From Legionella anisa (GTDB lineage: Bacteria > Pseudomonadota > Gammaproteobacteria > Legionellales > Legionellaceae): DNA of 64,000 bases. The DNA is taken from contig NZ_LNXS01000053.1 in NCBI RefSeq assembly GCF_001467525.1, positions 15,045 through 79,044 of the forward strand, in the 5' to 3' direction. Below are positions 44,660 to 54,555 of the stretch, piece after piece. Position 1 is the first letter of the stretch. Every line of letters starts with the position of its first letter. A model generated the notes under the pieces. It made no database searches. It saw nothing but the letters and a program-made list of their open reading frames with translations, and had not been told where the DNA came from. A program made the translations under genes and the position numbers.

Positions 44660-44730
44660 TTACAAAGGCCAACCTCTTAATAAATTATCCTGATATAATC
44701 ATTCATCTATCTATCCTTAATCGCTCTATA

Positions 44731-45012
44731 ATGAAGACTCAAAAGAAACCACAAAAGCAAATCGATAAACTCCATGCAAAAAATCAAGGGCGCTGCTCCA
44801 TATGTAAAATAGACTTTGGTGATGACTTTGCATCTTATACCTGGACTGGTTATGATTCTATAGGGCGTTTGCAAGTCACAAGCTAATGTTGTCATGAAAA
44901 AATAAGACGGCTCGTAAACATCGGATTATGTGGGTTTATTGATCCTGATGAGTTCAATGAAGCAATTAAAAAGCATCCTTTGTATGAACAGTTTTATAAT
45001 GTCATTTTGTAA
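44731..45012 (+). pseudogene. small zinc-finger-like gene with premature stop
   Basis: From the ATG at 44731 the frame reads KTQKKPQKQIDKLHAKN, GRCSICKIDFGDD and LQVTS, then TAA at 44884-44886, then continues CCHEKIRRLVNIGLCGFIDP to a stop at 45010-45012. A CxxC pair before the stop and CC after it would make a small treble-clef or HNH-like zinc site. The stop would come from CAA by one C to T change. A minus-strand frame of 62 codons opposite it is a shadow. Confidence 0.6.
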
Positions 45013-45131
45013 TGAATTCTAAAGAAGGATTTTATTGCGCTGAGAGATGAATAATAATTTACGGTCTTATGATGATTAGAACTCCAATGCTTCTTTACCC
45101 CTGCCAACGCATTTGGCTCTGAGCGAAGCGC

Positions 45132-45158
45132 CTTGAAAACTGCGTAATTTGCCCCGAT
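45132..45158 (+). promoter_or_regulatory. sigma-32-type heat-shock promoter
   Basis: CTTGAAA at 45132-45138 and CCCCGAT at 45152-45158 are separated by 13 bases, very close to the sigma-32 consensus CTTGAAA-N(11-16)-CCCCATnT. It lies 93 bases before a small heat-shock gene, which fits its expected use. Confidence 0.8.
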
Positions 45159-45250
45159 ATTGGCTATTAAGTAATAAAATTAGAGCTATGAAACTTTGTG
45201 TAAAACGGTGACTAGAGTTTTTGATAAGCCAATCTTGAAAGGAGATTTAG

Positions 45251-45838
45251 ATGAAAAAGAAACTACTTCCTATTTTAATCTCTGTTCCTCTTATCACTAT
45301 GATGTCAGCAGGAGCCATAGCACTTGAAGCGAAACAAAATAATCAAGTACAAAAGAGTAAAGATTTATTAGCCTTAGATCCATTTGATAACGATCCCTTT
45401 TTTCAATCACCTTATGATGTTTTGAAGCAAATGGAAAAAATGCAACAGGCTATGGACCAGTTTATGAAGAGTCAATTCTCACAAATGCACACTAACCTTC
45501 TAAAACAACCCAATCAAATGCTCTTTGGTAATACAAATAATGTTGAAATTAAAGAAAGTAAAAATGAGCTTGTTTATAAAATAAAATTACCTAAAGGTGG
45601 GGATAGTAAAGTTGATGTTTCTGTTAAAGAGGGACAATTAGTGGTTAGTTCAAATATAACGCAAAAAATCACTCGTGAACAGGATAATAGTAAAAGTGTA
45701 AGCTATTCTCAGAGTAATTACAGTCAAACATTCCAATTACCACAGGGCTATGATCCCAATTCTATGAGCTCAAAAGTGAAAGATTCAAATTTAATTGTGA
45801 CATTTAAAAAATCACTTTCGACATCTTCAATACTCTAA
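45251..45838 (+). CDS. exported Hsp20/alpha-crystallin protein
   Basis: The 195-residue protein has a signal peptide (LLPILISVPLITMMSAGAIA, cleavage near 25), then an acidic and Met/Gln-rich linker (QMEKMQQAMDQFMKSQ) and an alpha-crystallin domain from about 95 (NNVEIKESKNELVYKIKLP, VDVSVKEGQLVVSSN, YSQTFQLPQGYDP, SKVKDSNLIVTFKK). Small heat-shock chaperones are normally cytoplasmic, so a periplasmic form is unusual. It is preceded by a sigma-32-like promoter and AAAGGAG. It should hold unfolding envelope proteins in a soluble state. Confidence 0.85.
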   Translation: MKKKLLPILISVPLITMMSAGAIALEAKQNNQVQKSKDLLALDPFDNDPFFQSPYDVLKQMEKMQQAMDQFMKSQFSQMHTNLLKQPNQMLFGNTNNVEIKESKNELVYKIKLPKGGDSKVDVSVKEGQLVVSSNITQKITREQDNSKSVSYSQSNYSQTFQLPQGYDPNSMSSKVKDSNLIVTFKKSLSTSSIL

Positions 45839-45985
45839 GGGATTGAGATTTTAAGCGTTGTAACGCCACATATCGATTTTGCAGATGATTGTTTTGTAAT
45901 GTAATTGACTTGACAAAATGAGGTTGTGAGTCCAACTTTATAATCAGTCAGAAATGACAAACGTATCAATTTAAGGAGTGAAACG

Positions 45986-46477
45986 ATGAGTAAATTAATA
46001 AAATGGAAAAAAGAAACCCCGATTGCCATTGAGCATACACATAATCCGTTCTTAAGACTTCAAAATGAAATAGATCGTGTATTTCATGATTTTAATGATT
46101 TTTTTTCGCCCTCTCGATTCAATTGGGAATTTGATAATCTAAATCTTGCCCCATCAATGGATGTTGTGGAAGATAAAGATCATTACAGTATTGAGCTTGA
46201 GATGCCCGGTATGGATGAAAAAGATATCAAGGTTTCTTTAGCGGATAATATATTGACCATTTCTGGTGAAAAGTCGACTTCTAAAAAGAATGAAGACAAA
46301 AAATATCTTTCTCGAGAAATTAGCTATGGGAAGTATGAGCGTTCTATTTCATTGCCTTCAACAATAGATGTTGATAAGGCTAAGGCAACTTTTAAAAAAG
46401 GAACACTTTGCATTGAGTTGCCGAAAAAAGAAGAGGCTAAAAAAAGTACTCGTGATATCAAAGTAGAAAAAGCGTAG
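45986..46477 (+). CDS. Hsp20-family small heat-shock protein, GspA-like
   Basis: The 163-residue cytoplasmic chaperone has an alpha-crystallin domain from about 60: APSMDVVEDKDHYSIELEMPG, KVSLADNILTISGEKS, YERSISLPSTID and KGTLCIELPKK. Length and sequence style fit GspA, the macrophage-induced global stress protein of Legionella. It has AAGGAG before its ATG. TTGACA at 45910 and TATAAT at 45939 are 23 bases apart, too far for a normal sigma-70 pair; CTTGACA may be a weak sigma-32 -35 box. A paralogue of the exported one upstream. Confidence 0.9.
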   Translation: MSKLIKWKKETPIAIEHTHNPFLRLQNEIDRVFHDFNDFFSPSRFNWEFDNLNLAPSMDVVEDKDHYSIELEMPGMDEKDIKVSLADNILTISGEKSTSKKNEDKKYLSREISYGKYERSISLPSTIDVDKAKATFKKGTLCIELPKKEEAKKSTRDIKVEKA

Positions 46478-46484
46478 TCTATTG

Positions 46485-46503
46485 GCCCTGTAGCTAACAG
46501 GGC
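46485..46503 (+). terminator. hairpin after the small heat-shock gene
   Basis: GCCCTGT-AGCTA-ACAGGGC is a perfect seven-pair GC-rich stem with a five-base loop, eight bases after the stop codon. No T run follows, so it is either a weak terminator or an mRNA-stabilising hairpin. Confidence 0.5.
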
Positions 46504-47037
46504 AACACCTTGAGCGGATTACATCATACTCCTCTTCTTCCAGTGCAGTATACATATATTTGCTTTTTTCATCGACGTCTTGGTTTTTATTTAGAAAATT
46601 GACATTTATTTTTTTTCATTGCCAATGCGTTCAATGATTGCATGATTTGTATTGCTCATAAGAATTTCCTTATAAAGAGAAATTATCCTTTCTTCCTTAT
46701 TGATCTAGAAATCAACAAATCTCAAAGAAAACATCATCAGAAAAGAACAAGAAACTCAATTACCTTACTTTTCTTATATTTATTGATGTATTTGAGAGAT
46801 TTTTATTTATTAACTGTTGCAGAATTAATTATGCGAAGGCCAATAAGTTCTTTTTATTTTCCATGTGATATCTAATACGATATACAAATAATATTAAAAA
46901 ATTTAAATTATTTTATGAACTTATTTTTAAGGACTTCTAAATAACTTCCCACATCATATTGATATTTTAGAAGCCCCTGATTTATTTTTAATATGCTTGT
47001 ACTTCTGAGTGAATGTTATGATCACTAAGAGTGAAAG
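46504..47037. other. gene-free AT-rich stretch
   Basis: About 530 bases with very high A+T. A 77-codon frame at 46642-46875 has no ribosome site and low-complexity residues, so I do not call it. I see no other structure before the IS3-type inverted repeat. Confidence 0.5.
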
Positions 47038-47102
47038 TGATCTTCTCTCGAATAGCCGGACACCTTGTTTAAGAGATATAATCTCATCAACAAGGAGTAA
47101 TC

Positions 47103-47405
47103 ATGGTAAGACAAGTTTATACAAAAGAGTTCAAAATTAAAGCTATTGAACTACTGGAATCAAGTAATAAGCCCTTAAGACAAGTAGCCAGAGAGCTTGT
47201 TGTAGCAGAAAATAACCTATATAACTGGCGCAAACAATACCTTCTCAAACAAGAGAAAGTATTCCCAAATCAATCTCAATTAAATGAAAAAGACTTAGAA
47301 TTAAAGCGATTGAAAGCGCGTGTAGCGGAGCTGGAAGAAGAGCGAGAAATCTTAAAAAAGGCGGCAGCGTTTTTCGCCAAGGAAGGCCAGCGAAATATGC
47401 GGTAA
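47103..47405 (+). CDS. IS3-family OrfA
   Basis: The 100-residue protein has an N-terminal helix-turn-helix (YTKEFKIKAIELLES, LRQVARELVVAENNLYNWRKQ) and a leucine-zipper (LELKRLKARVAELEEERE). AAAAAAG at 47354-47360 sits in frame as A AAA AAG, the usual -1 frameshift signal that makes the OrfAB transposase. OrfA itself is complete, but its partner is not. Confidence 0.9.
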   Translation: MVRQVYTKEFKIKAIELLESSNKPLRQVARELVVAENNLYNWRKQYLLKQEKVFPNQSQLNEKDLELKRLKARVAELEEEREILKKAAAFFAKEGQRNMR

Positions 47406-48122
47406 TAAAAGAACAATCGGCTTTTCATCGTGTACAAAAGCTTTGTTAGGCATTAGGCGTATCCAGTAGCGATTACAACAGGCATTGCGTAAGTTGGGTA
47501 AATATCATGGGAAAGCGAGGATCAAACGCTTAATGCAGCAGGAAGAACTCAAACCTAAAGCGGCAAGGCGTTTTAAAGTGACAACAGATAGTCGCCACTC
47601 AAAGCATGTGGCCGAAAATATCTTGGGAAGACCATTTAATCCTGTTGCTATTAACACCGTTTGGGCGTCTGATATAACCTACATTCAAACTGATGAGGGC
47701 TGGCTTTATCTAGCATAGATTTATTCAATCGACAGATTGTCGGTTGGAGCATGGGAACTCGGTTGGTTACAAGCCTTATTGAAGATGCTCTTATCATGGC
47801 GATTCACCGCAATAACCCACCTAATGGCGTTATTCATCATTCTGATATAGGATCTCAATATTGCAGTAATGCTTATCAATCGCTTCTCAAAGAACATGAT
47901 TTTATTTGCTCCATGAGTGGCTCGGGTAACTGTTATGACAATGCAGTTATGGAAAGTTTCTATCATACTTTGAAAGTCGAAATGATTTATGGGGAACAAT
48001 ATAAAACTAGAAAGGATGCTCGATTAGCTCTATTCGATTACATTGAAGTGTTTTACAATCGTCAGCGCATCCATTCAACTTTAGGGTTTCAGACCCCGAA
48101 TGACTTTGGGTTGGTTGCATAA
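47393..48122 (+). pseudogene. IS3-family OrfB transposase, broken
   Basis: In the -1 frame KYAVIKEQSAFHRVQKLC is stopped by TAG at 47447-47449 (one C to T change from CAG). Near 47474-47480 about 30 codons are lost, then LRKLGKYHGKARIKRLMQ and INTVWASDITYIQTDEGWLYLA continue in a new frame to a stop at 47716-47718, where six or so bases before IDLFNRQIVGWSM are missing. The last part (47751-48122, VIHHSDIGSQYCSNAY, NCYDNAVMESFYHTLK, VFYNRQRIHSTLG) is the C-terminal half of the DDE core. Not functional. Confidence 0.9.
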
Positions 48123-48193
48123 TGTTGGTGTCCTGTTTTTTCGAGGAAAGATCAAATGTGGCGTATTTTGAGGCGACTATAGGCATTTGTTCA

Positions 48194-48388
48194 TTATTCT
48201 ACGGGTGCTTTTTTAAAATGTCGAACTACCTTTGTCGTCGCATTGTCAATTATTTCGCCTCTAATGTCGCCGGGTGTATCACTAACTTCGGCTAACATCC
48301 AAATATATAATTTCTCAATATCATCGCCAGACTTATATTGTATTATTTTCTCATTGGAATAAATTCGTGCGGTATATTGTTGATTCAT
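48194..48388 (-). CDS. small hypothetical protein
   Basis: The 64-residue protein starts after GGAGAATGAG. MNQQYTARIYSNEKIIQYK and VSDTPGDIRGEIIDNATTKVVRHF suggest a small beta-rich domain. No family is recognised. The ribosome site and regular residue composition argue that it is real. Confidence 0.5.
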   Translation of the reverse strand: MNQQYTARIYSNEKIIQYKSGDDIEKLYIWMLAEVSDTPGDIRGEIIDNATTKVVRHFKKAPVE

Positions 48389-48743
48389 ATCTCATTCTCC
48401 ATTCAAGATATTGCTCAATAAATCCATTTCACAATTTCATCTTGAAAGACCTTCTTTTAAGCAAAATCTTATTATAAATTATAGCCTAGTTGGGGTGCTC
48501 GTTGAGATGTTTTGATACGTTTTGCTTGTCCTATTTGTTTAATCAGATATTCGTCAAGGAATCGGCGGTTTAACAAACCAGTCAAGAGCTCGCAGATTGA
48601 TTGAGAATGCAGTATGGGGTAAGTCAGGATACGTGTGCAAAATGGGTCACTTCATTTTTATAGAGACCCATAACCCTTGCCGTGTATGGGTTGTAGCCTT
48701 TTGCCATAGAAATGGTTTTTAAGATAAAAATTAGAGTAAACTA
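48389..48743. other. spacer with a start-less open frame
   Basis: On the plus strand a 59-codon frame at 48543-48722 (RQGIGGLTNQSRARRLIEN, GKSGYVCKMGHFIFIET) looks protein-like but has no early start and ends in TAA; it may be a gene remnant. ACCCATA at 48664-48670 and TATGGGT nearby form a long inverted repeat with GGGTC/GACCC arms around 48644-48668, possibly a hairpin. I see no RNA gene. Confidence 0.35.
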
Positions 48744-49175
48744 TTACTGCTCCCATGGTGGCTTTGGTGTGATTGTCAATGGGGTAGAACTATCATCTTT
48801 TTTCATTTCCTCCTGATTTGCAGTAAGATCAAGAGCGTTATGTCGCATTGTTGTTTTAAAATTTTGCATTCTTTCACGTGCTGCTAATAATTCTTCCTCT
48901 GATGGTTGCAGTGTAACCGATGACAACTGACTTTGCTCATCTTTATTGTATGGTTTATCAGCGCAAACAAATGGAAGTGCCTGGTTAGTTATAACATGAA
49001 TTGTTGATAATTCATTATGCCCACTTGGTAGTGATATTAACTCAACATTATACCCGTTTCTTTGTAATTCTTGAGGGAATCTTTGGTTAGCTTCAAGTCG
49101 AGTTTCGCCTGTAACATTATATTTGATTTGGTTAGCAGGTGTTTGTCTCAGGGTTTCTAATTGGCCAATAGACAT
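48744..49175 (-). CDS. hypothetical protein, possibly 5'-truncated
   Basis: From the ATG at 49175 this gives 143 residues; a TTG at 49187 is also in frame. The frame stays open upstream to a TAG near 49208 and reads YSPQGLNIFMSIGQLETLR, which looks like continued coding, so the natural start may be lost. The body (VTGETRLEANQRFPQELQRNG, VELISLPSGHNELSTIHVI) is alpha-beta, with a disordered Pro-rich tail (PLTITPKPPWEQ). No family recognised. Confidence 0.45.
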   Translation of the reverse strand: MSIGQLETLRQTPANQIKYNVTGETRLEANQRFPQELQRNGYNVELISLPSGHNELSTIHVITNQALPFVCADKPYNKDEQSQLSSVTLQPSEEELLAARERMQNFKTTMRHNALDLTANQEEMKKDDSSTPLTITPKPPWEQ

Positions 49176-49452
49176 GAAAATATTCAAGCCTTGTGGTGAA
49201 TAAATCTATTTTTTATCATTTGAAATAATCAAGTAGGAAGAAATGGACGAGTAAGTTGCTTTAGTTACCATCGGAACAGGTAGTATTGATACAGCTGTAT
49301 GTCAGGAGATGTAAAAAATCGAATTATCAAATTTCATTGATTGTTATTTCAAAGAAGGCAATCATGGACCAATAACCATGGCGCGCAAGCGCGGATTGTC
49401 CTTAGGACATGGCATTAACCCAAATTTTTATTGGAAAAAATGCAATGTTATT

Positions 49453-50577
49453 TCATGTAGAAAGAAGGACAATCCTTTTGCGAAAATACATTAATGTGGT
49501 CATGAAAAAAATAGAGCCTATTATTGCAAGCGTCAGAAATTGCGGCCACACGATACCAAACCCTGCCCCTCTAAATAAAATCGATTGAGCAAGCATCACA
49601 AAGTGAGTGTTAGGCGCAACCAGCATCATGGTCTGGACAAATTCAGGCATGCTCTCACGAGGGGTCAATCCACCTGAAAGCATTTCTAGCGGGAGAAGTA
49701 CCAGAATCAATAAGATACCAAATTGAGGCATGGAGCGGGTGATGGTTCCCATAAAAATACCTATTGACGTTGTAGCGAACAAATTGATTGCCGCACCAAG
49801 CAAAAACAGAAGAATTGAACCCTCAATGGGGGCAGAGAGTAACCCTTGTACCACTGTAATAAGCGAAACAGCACAAACGATGAGTACAATGGAAGCCATT
49901 GCCCAAATTTTGCTGGCCATGATTTCAAATGGCGTGACTGGCATCACTAATAAATGTTCAATTGTTCCATGTTCGCGCTCCCGAAGTAATGCGGCACCCG
50001 TTAGCACAATGGATAACATCGTTACATTATTAATCAACTCCATTAAGGCACCAAACCAGATCTTAGTTAATGTCGGGTTAAATCGAACGCGGACTGCAAG
50101 ATCAACAGGCGGAGTTTCCACAGAACGATAATGTTCGACAAATTCATTGATCTCCCTCTCAATAATAGTTTGAATGTAGGCTGTTCCTGTGAACGCCTGA
50201 CTCATGCGTGTAGCATCAATATTCAGTTGAAGGGTTGGCTTTCGCCCGGACAAAAGATTCCGTTGAAAATCAGGCGGGATATTTAAACCAAAGGTATATA
50301 AGCCTTCATCCATGCCCGAATCCATCTTTGCTTGTGAGGTGGTCACGTATTTTATAAATTGTGGGGGATAAAAAGCATCCCTGATACGTTGTGAAACAGC
50401 GGATTGATCGAGATCAACAATGACAATCGGTGCTTTGTGCAGCATTTCGGGCATGGCTGTGGCTGTTGTATAGATTTGTACAGTAAATGCAAAGACGATC
50501 AGTGCTATCATAATTGGGTCACGAAGCAAACTTCGATATTCCTTAAACCCAAGTTGCACAATATTACTTATTGTCAC
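49453..50577 (-). CDS. yhhJ: ABC-2 type permease, YhhJ-like
   Basis: The 374-residue protein has one N-terminal membrane helix, a large extracytoplasmic domain (IVIVDLDQSAVSQRIRDAF, LNIDATRMSQAFTGTAYI) and five C-terminal helices including EREHGTIEHLLVMPVTPFEIM, the ABC-2 signature. It starts with GTG directly after the RbbA stop, with AGGAGCGC as ribosome site. Together with the RbbA-like and HlyD-like genes it forms the yhiI-rbbA-yhhJ type exporter, probably of lipophilic or drug-like substrates. Length as in E. coli YhhJ (375). Confidence 0.85.
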   Translation of the reverse strand: MTISNIVQLGFKEYRSLLRDPIMIALIVFAFTVQIYTTATAMPEMLHKAPIVIVDLDQSAVSQRIRDAFYPPQFIKYVTTSQAKMDSGMDEGLYTFGLNIPPDFQRNLLSGRKPTLQLNIDATRMSQAFTGTAYIQTIIEREINEFVEHYRSVETPPVDLAVRVRFNPTLTKIWFGALMELINNVTMLSIVLTGAALLREREHGTIEHLLVMPVTPFEIMASKIWAMASIVLIVCAVSLITVVQGLLSAPIEGSILLFLLGAAINLFATTSIGIFMGTITRSMPQFGILLILVLLPLEMLSGGLTPRESMPEFVQTMMLVAPNTHFVMLAQSILFRGAGFGIVWPQFLTLAIIGSIFFMTTLMYFRKRIVLLST

Positions 50578-53349
50578 TTAGCGCTCCTGTTTTTTTAAAA
50601 ATAAAAGACAACACCCAAGCAATACCGGCAAGGTGATGAGTAAATATAAAAAAGGATGGAGCAAATCTTGAAAACTCAGTGCCTTGGAAAAAGTACCTCG
50701 CGAAATCGTAAGAAAATGCGTTACCGGATAGATTTGGCCTATCATTGCTCCCAATCCTTCCAAAGAGGATACCGGCTCTATCATGCCAGAAAACTGGGTG
50801 GCTGGAAGAAGCGTCAGTATTGCAGTTCCAAACAATGCCGCCACTTGGCTTTTCATAAAAGTGGAGATTAGAAATCCCATCGAAGTGGAAAGAGTAACGT
50901 AGATTAAAGCACTAAAGAAAAGGATGGAAAAACTTCCTTTGATCGGTACATCAAATAAATAAATGGACAAGGCGATTAGCAATAGAAAATTAAATACGGC
51001 CAAAATCACATAAGGTATCAATTTTCCCAAAAGAAACTCAAGTTTAGTAATGGGCGTCACGTATAAATTAACGATGGATCCCAGCTCTTTTTCTCGCACC
51101 ACAGAAAGTGCCATCAACATCGCCGGGATTAACATCAATAGGATAGGAATGACGGCTGGAACCATGGCAGGTAAACTTTTCACATCCGGGTTATAACGAA
51201 AACGAGGCTCAATATTGAAGAACTCCTCCGATTTTTGATGAGTCAAATAAGGCCAACTATTCACTAACCAATGCTGATGCATTCCATACACATAACTCTG
51301 AATGGTTTCTGCACGGGTAGGCATTGCTCCATCAATCCATGCCCCAACTTGTACGGGAGTCTCTTTATTGATGTCACGGGCAAACCCACTTGGGATTTCC
51401 AATGCCAAGCTTAATTTTCCGCTTCGCATACGTTGATCCATTTCTTTATAATCCAAGATGGGAGGGAGTTCTTTAAAATAGTGCGAGCTGGCTATATTAA
51501 GAACATAAGCGTGGCTGGCATTCGTTTGATCCCGATCAAGAACTGCAAAGGTTAACTGTTCGATATCCAGAGTAACTCCATAACTCATAATGATCATCAG
51601 TAGAATGCTTCCCAAAAGCGCAAGAGTTGCACGAATTGGATCGCGTATCAGTTCGAGCGCTTCACGACGGCTGTAGCTGAACATGCGTCTGATGTTGAAA
51701 TATTTTTTTGCAGGAATGATTTTGGGGTGTTCAGATAAAGAGCTCATGATTGGTTTTGCAGGATGTTGCCCTGAAGGATTCACCTCCTTCTTCTTCATGG
51801 CCTCTTCTAGATAGCTGATAAAGGCTTCTTCTAGCGAAGAGGCTTGTCTTTGTTGGATGAGTTTGACTGGATTTTCACTAACCAATACTTTACCGGCATG
51901 CATCAGCGAAATGCGATCGCAACGTTCTGCCTCATTCATGAAATGGGTAGAAATAAAAATGGTTACTTTATCCTGTCGGGATAAATCAAGCATTAATTGC
52001 CAAAATATATCGCGAGCAACCGGATCAACACCAGAAGTCGGTTCATCAAGAATGAGTATATCGGGTTGATGGATAATGGCTACAGCAAGAGAAAGCCTTT
52101 GACGAAGACCTAGTGGTAATGAGTCAGGCCGTTCATTTTCATAGTCAGACAAAGAGAATTTTTCGAGCAATTGTTTGATGCGTTTGGGAATGCTATGGGC
52201 GGGCAAACGAAACAATTTGGCATGCAACATGAGATTTTGATGAACCGTTAATTCCGTGTACAGCGAAAAAGATTGGGACATATAGCCAATGCGTTGACGT
52301 ATCATCAGATCGTTTGAATCAACAGATTGTCCAAATAGCGAAGCTTGACCCTCGCTGGCAGGAAGCAGACCGGTTAATATTTTCATAACCGTTGTTTTGC
52401 CACAACCATTCGAGCCAAGAAACCCAAAAATTTCGCCACGCTCTATACAAAAATTGACGTGGTCTACTGCGACAAAATCACCAAAGCGTTTGGTCAAACC
52501 GGTTGCTTCAATAGCTACTTCCGATTTTTGAGTGGATGAGCGGGGTTCTATTACCATGGGGTGCATTTGTCGCTGCTGCTCGGGTAAGAGGGCAACAAAC
52601 GCTTCTTCCAGAGAATGAGTACGACTTTGCCTCAACAGGTCACTCATAGTCCCTGAAGCCAAGACTTTTCCAGCATTCATTGCAACCAGCCAATCAAAAC
52701 ACGCCGCTTCCTCCATGTATGCAGTGGCCACCAGAACACTCATTTTCGGCATTTCAGCACGCAACGTCTCAATGAGCTCCCAGAATTGACGCCTTGAAAG
52801 GGGATCCACTCCTGTCGTAGGCTCATCCAGAATTAACAGATCGGGAGTGTGAATCAGAGCACAACATAATCCAAGTTTCTGCTTCATCCCTCCAGACAGC
52901 TTACCTGCTGGCCTGTCTCGAAAAGGGAATAACCCTGTTCTATCCAACAAACGGGTAATGTAGTATTGTCGCACTTCACGGCTATGGCCAAAAAGACTCC
53001 CAAAGAAATCGATGTTTTCAAATACTGAAAGGGTAGGATACAGATTTTTCCCCAAGCCTTGAGGCATATAAGCAATGCGCGTGCAGAGGGCTTCACGATG
53101 AGAGCTACTCGCCATATTGCCACCAAGAACAAAAATTTGTCCGCGTTGAATGACGCGGGCTCCAGCAATGAGTGAAAACAGACTGGATTTTCCAACACCA
53201 TCTGGCCCAATGAAGCCAACAATACAACCAGAAGGCAGTTTAAGAGTAATGTTATCCAGGGCACAAGTTTTACCATACCACAAACTCAGGTTATTGATTT
53301 CACAAACCGGTTTTTCAACCCCATTATTGGAGGCCTTGTTATTTGACAT
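50578..53349 (-). CDS. rbbA: RbbA-like fused ABC transporter: two ATPase domains plus permease
   Basis: The 923-residue protein has two ABC ATPase domains (about 10-240 and 285-510) with Walker [10 protein letters not shown] and GSNGCGKTT, signatures LSGGMKQKL and LPLGLRQRL, and Walker [12 protein letters not shown] and [11 protein letters not shown]. From about 560 there is an ABC-2 permease with a large periplasmic loop and five or six helices. This fusion is the layout of E. coli RbbA/YhiH (911 residues), reported as ribosome-associated, yet its gene context here is that of an exporter. It overlaps the HlyD gene by 11 bases. Confidence 0.9.
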   Translation of the reverse strand: MSNNKASNNGVEKPVCEINNLSLWYGKTCALDNITLKLPSGCIVGFIGPDGVGKSSLFSLIAGARVIQRGQIFVLGGNMASSSHREALCTRIAYMPQGLGKNLYPTLSVFENIDFFGSLFGHSREVRQYYITRLLDRTGLFPFRDRPAGKLSGGMKQKLGLCCALIHTPDLLILDEPTTGVDPLSRRQFWELIETLRAEMPKMSVLVATAYMEEAACFDWLVAMNAGKVLASGTMSDLLRQSRTHSLEEAFVALLPEQQRQMHPMVIEPRSSTQKSEVAIEATGLTKRFGDFVAVDHVNFCIERGEIFGFLGSNGCGKTTVMKILTGLLPASEGQASLFGQSVDSNDLMIRQRIGYMSQSFSLYTELTVHQNLMLHAKLFRLPAHSIPKRIKQLLEKFSLSDYENERPDSLPLGLRQRLSLAVAIIHQPDILILDEPTSGVDPVARDIFWQLMLDLSRQDKVTIFISTHFMNEAERCDRISLMHAGKVLVSENPVKLIQQRQASSLEEAFISYLEEAMKKKEVNPSGQHPAKPIMSSLSEHPKIIPAKKYFNIRRMFSYSRREALELIRDPIRATLALLGSILLMIIMSYGVTLDIEQLTFAVLDRDQTNASHAYVLNIASSHYFKELPPILDYKEMDQRMRSGKLSLALEIPSGFARDINKETPVQVGAWIDGAMPTRAETIQSYVYGMHQHWLVNSWPYLTHQKSEEFFNIEPRFRYNPDVKSLPAMVPAVIPILLMLIPAMLMALSVVREKELGSIVNLYVTPITKLEFLLGKLIPYVILAVFNFLLLIALSIYLFDVPIKGSFSILFFSALIYVTLSTSMGFLISTFMKSQVAALFGTAILTLLPATQFSGMIEPVSSLEGLGAMIGQIYPVTHFLTISRGTFSKALSFQDLLHPFLYLLITLPVLLGCCLLFLKKQER

Positions 53350-54418
53350 TTATTTTAACTTCCAACGCCGCGGGCCATTTGCTTTTGGGATCTAATTGAA
53401 CATAAGCCATCCCTGGCAGCCCTGTCTTGACTAAGGCGATATATTTTTTCAGCAATTCAGGTGCAATACGGGCTTTAACACGGAACATCAGTTTTTCTCG
53501 TTCACTGGCCGTTTCTACGGCTTTAGGTGTGAATTGCGCCACACTGGCGACAAAAGTCACCTTAGCCGGTATCACATAGTTGGGTGCCGCATCAAGAATT
53601 AAATGAACTGGTGCGCCGATTTGTACTTTACCTGCTTGCTCTGTTGGAAGAAAAAAAACCATATACACATCACTTAAGTCAACCATGTTCAATACTCTGC
53701 CTCCTGCGCTGAGCACTTCTCCTGGTTGCGCAACCCGAAACTGGATACGTCCATCACAGGGAGCGATTAAAGTGCTGTCGTTGATATCTGCTGATATACG
53801 CTCGATGGTCGCTTGGGTCGCATCGACAGAGGACTCTACGGCGACAACTTCTGCCTCAGCAGTTGCAATCGATGCATCAGCGGAAGCAACATGCGCTTTG
53901 GCAGCATGGAGAGTGGCTTGTGCGCTATAGAAATGAGCACGGGCCTCATCAAGACTATCCAGTGACGCAGCCCCTTTAGTGACCAATTTTTCAGTACGGG
54001 AAAGGCGTTTTTGCGCCAAATCGAGCTCTGCTTCGCGTTGAGCAACGGTAGCTAATGCGGCTTCTTTTTCACTTTTTCGTTGAATGACCTGATTTTTGGC
54101 ACTAATGACTTTGCTCTTGGCTTCTTTATTCTGTGCTTTGGCTTCTCTAAGCTGTGCTTCTAATACTTCCGTATCCATTTTAGCCAGAACTTGACCTGAT
54201 TTTACAAAGTCACCTTCATCCACCAGGATGGTTTCTATTCGTCCAGGAATTTTGGTTGCAATATCAATCTCTACGGCTTCAATACGCCCATTACCACTGG
54301 CAAAACCTTCTCCCATTGGATTGGGGTGATAATAATACCAAAAAATGGGTATTAGCATAAGGCATAAACCGCCAATAACAATTCCCCATAACCATTTTTG
54401 TTTCCTTCCGACGGCCAT
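53339..54418 (-). CDS. yhiI: HlyD-family periplasmic adaptor, YhiI-like
   Basis: The ATG at 54418, five bases after AAGGA, gives 359 residues; a TTG at 54436 is also in frame. One N-terminal membrane helix ([21 protein letters not shown] region) is followed by a lipoyl half ([36 protein letters not shown]), a long coiled-coil (about 80-210), and the second lipoyl/beta-barrel part ([17 protein letters not shown]). It would link the ABC permeases to an outer-membrane factor. First gene of the three-gene operon. Confidence 0.9.
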   Translation of the reverse strand: MAVGRKQKWLWGIVIGGLCLMLIPIFWYYYHPNPMGEGFASGNGRIEAVEIDIATKIPGRIETILVDEGDFVKSGQVLAKMDTEVLEAQLREAKAQNKEAKSKVISAKNQVIQRKSEKEAALATVAQREAELDLAQKRLSRTEKLVTKGAASLDSLDEARAHFYSAQATLHAAKAHVASADASIATAEAEVVAVESSVDATQATIERISADINDSTLIAPCDGRIQFRVAQPGEVLSAGGRVLNMVDLSDVYMVFFLPTEQAGKVQIGAPVHLILDAAPNYVIPAKVTFVASVAQFTPKAVETASEREKLMFRVKARIAPELLKKYIALVKTGLPGMAYVQLDPKSKWPAALEVKINVK

Positions 54419-54555
54419 GTTCATCCTTATTTTCAATAATCTCTTTTAATGTACCGGTATGAGGTGCATTCCAAAGTCCGCACGTTGTTTGGCATAAAAC
54501 TGATTTAAGTTATTTTTGCTATATTAAAATTAATTCACTTAATGATTTAAGACAA

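Larger units (their letters stand above)
47038..48154 (+). mobile_element. decayed IS3-family insertion sequence
   Basis: Imperfect terminal inverted repeats lie at 47038-47064 (TGATCTTCTCTCGAA...GGACACC) and 48127-48154 (reverse complement TGATCTTTCCTCGAA...GGACACC). Inside are orfA and a broken orfB in the -1 frame. The length (about 1.12 kb) is shorter than usual for the family because part of orfB is deleted. I cannot define a target-site duplication with confidence. Confidence 0.8.

Noticed and set aside
44707-44895. 62-codon minus-strand frame
   Set aside because: It is the shadow of the stop-interrupted plus-strand gene at 44731-45012, which has a clearer coding pattern.
45909-45944. 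TTGACA and TATAAT as a sigma-70 promoter of the second Hsp20 gene
   Set aside because: The boxes are 23 bases apart, well outside the usual 16-18.
46642-46875. 77-codon plus-strand frame
   Set aside because: Low-complexity AT-rich sequence without a ribosome site or family pattern.
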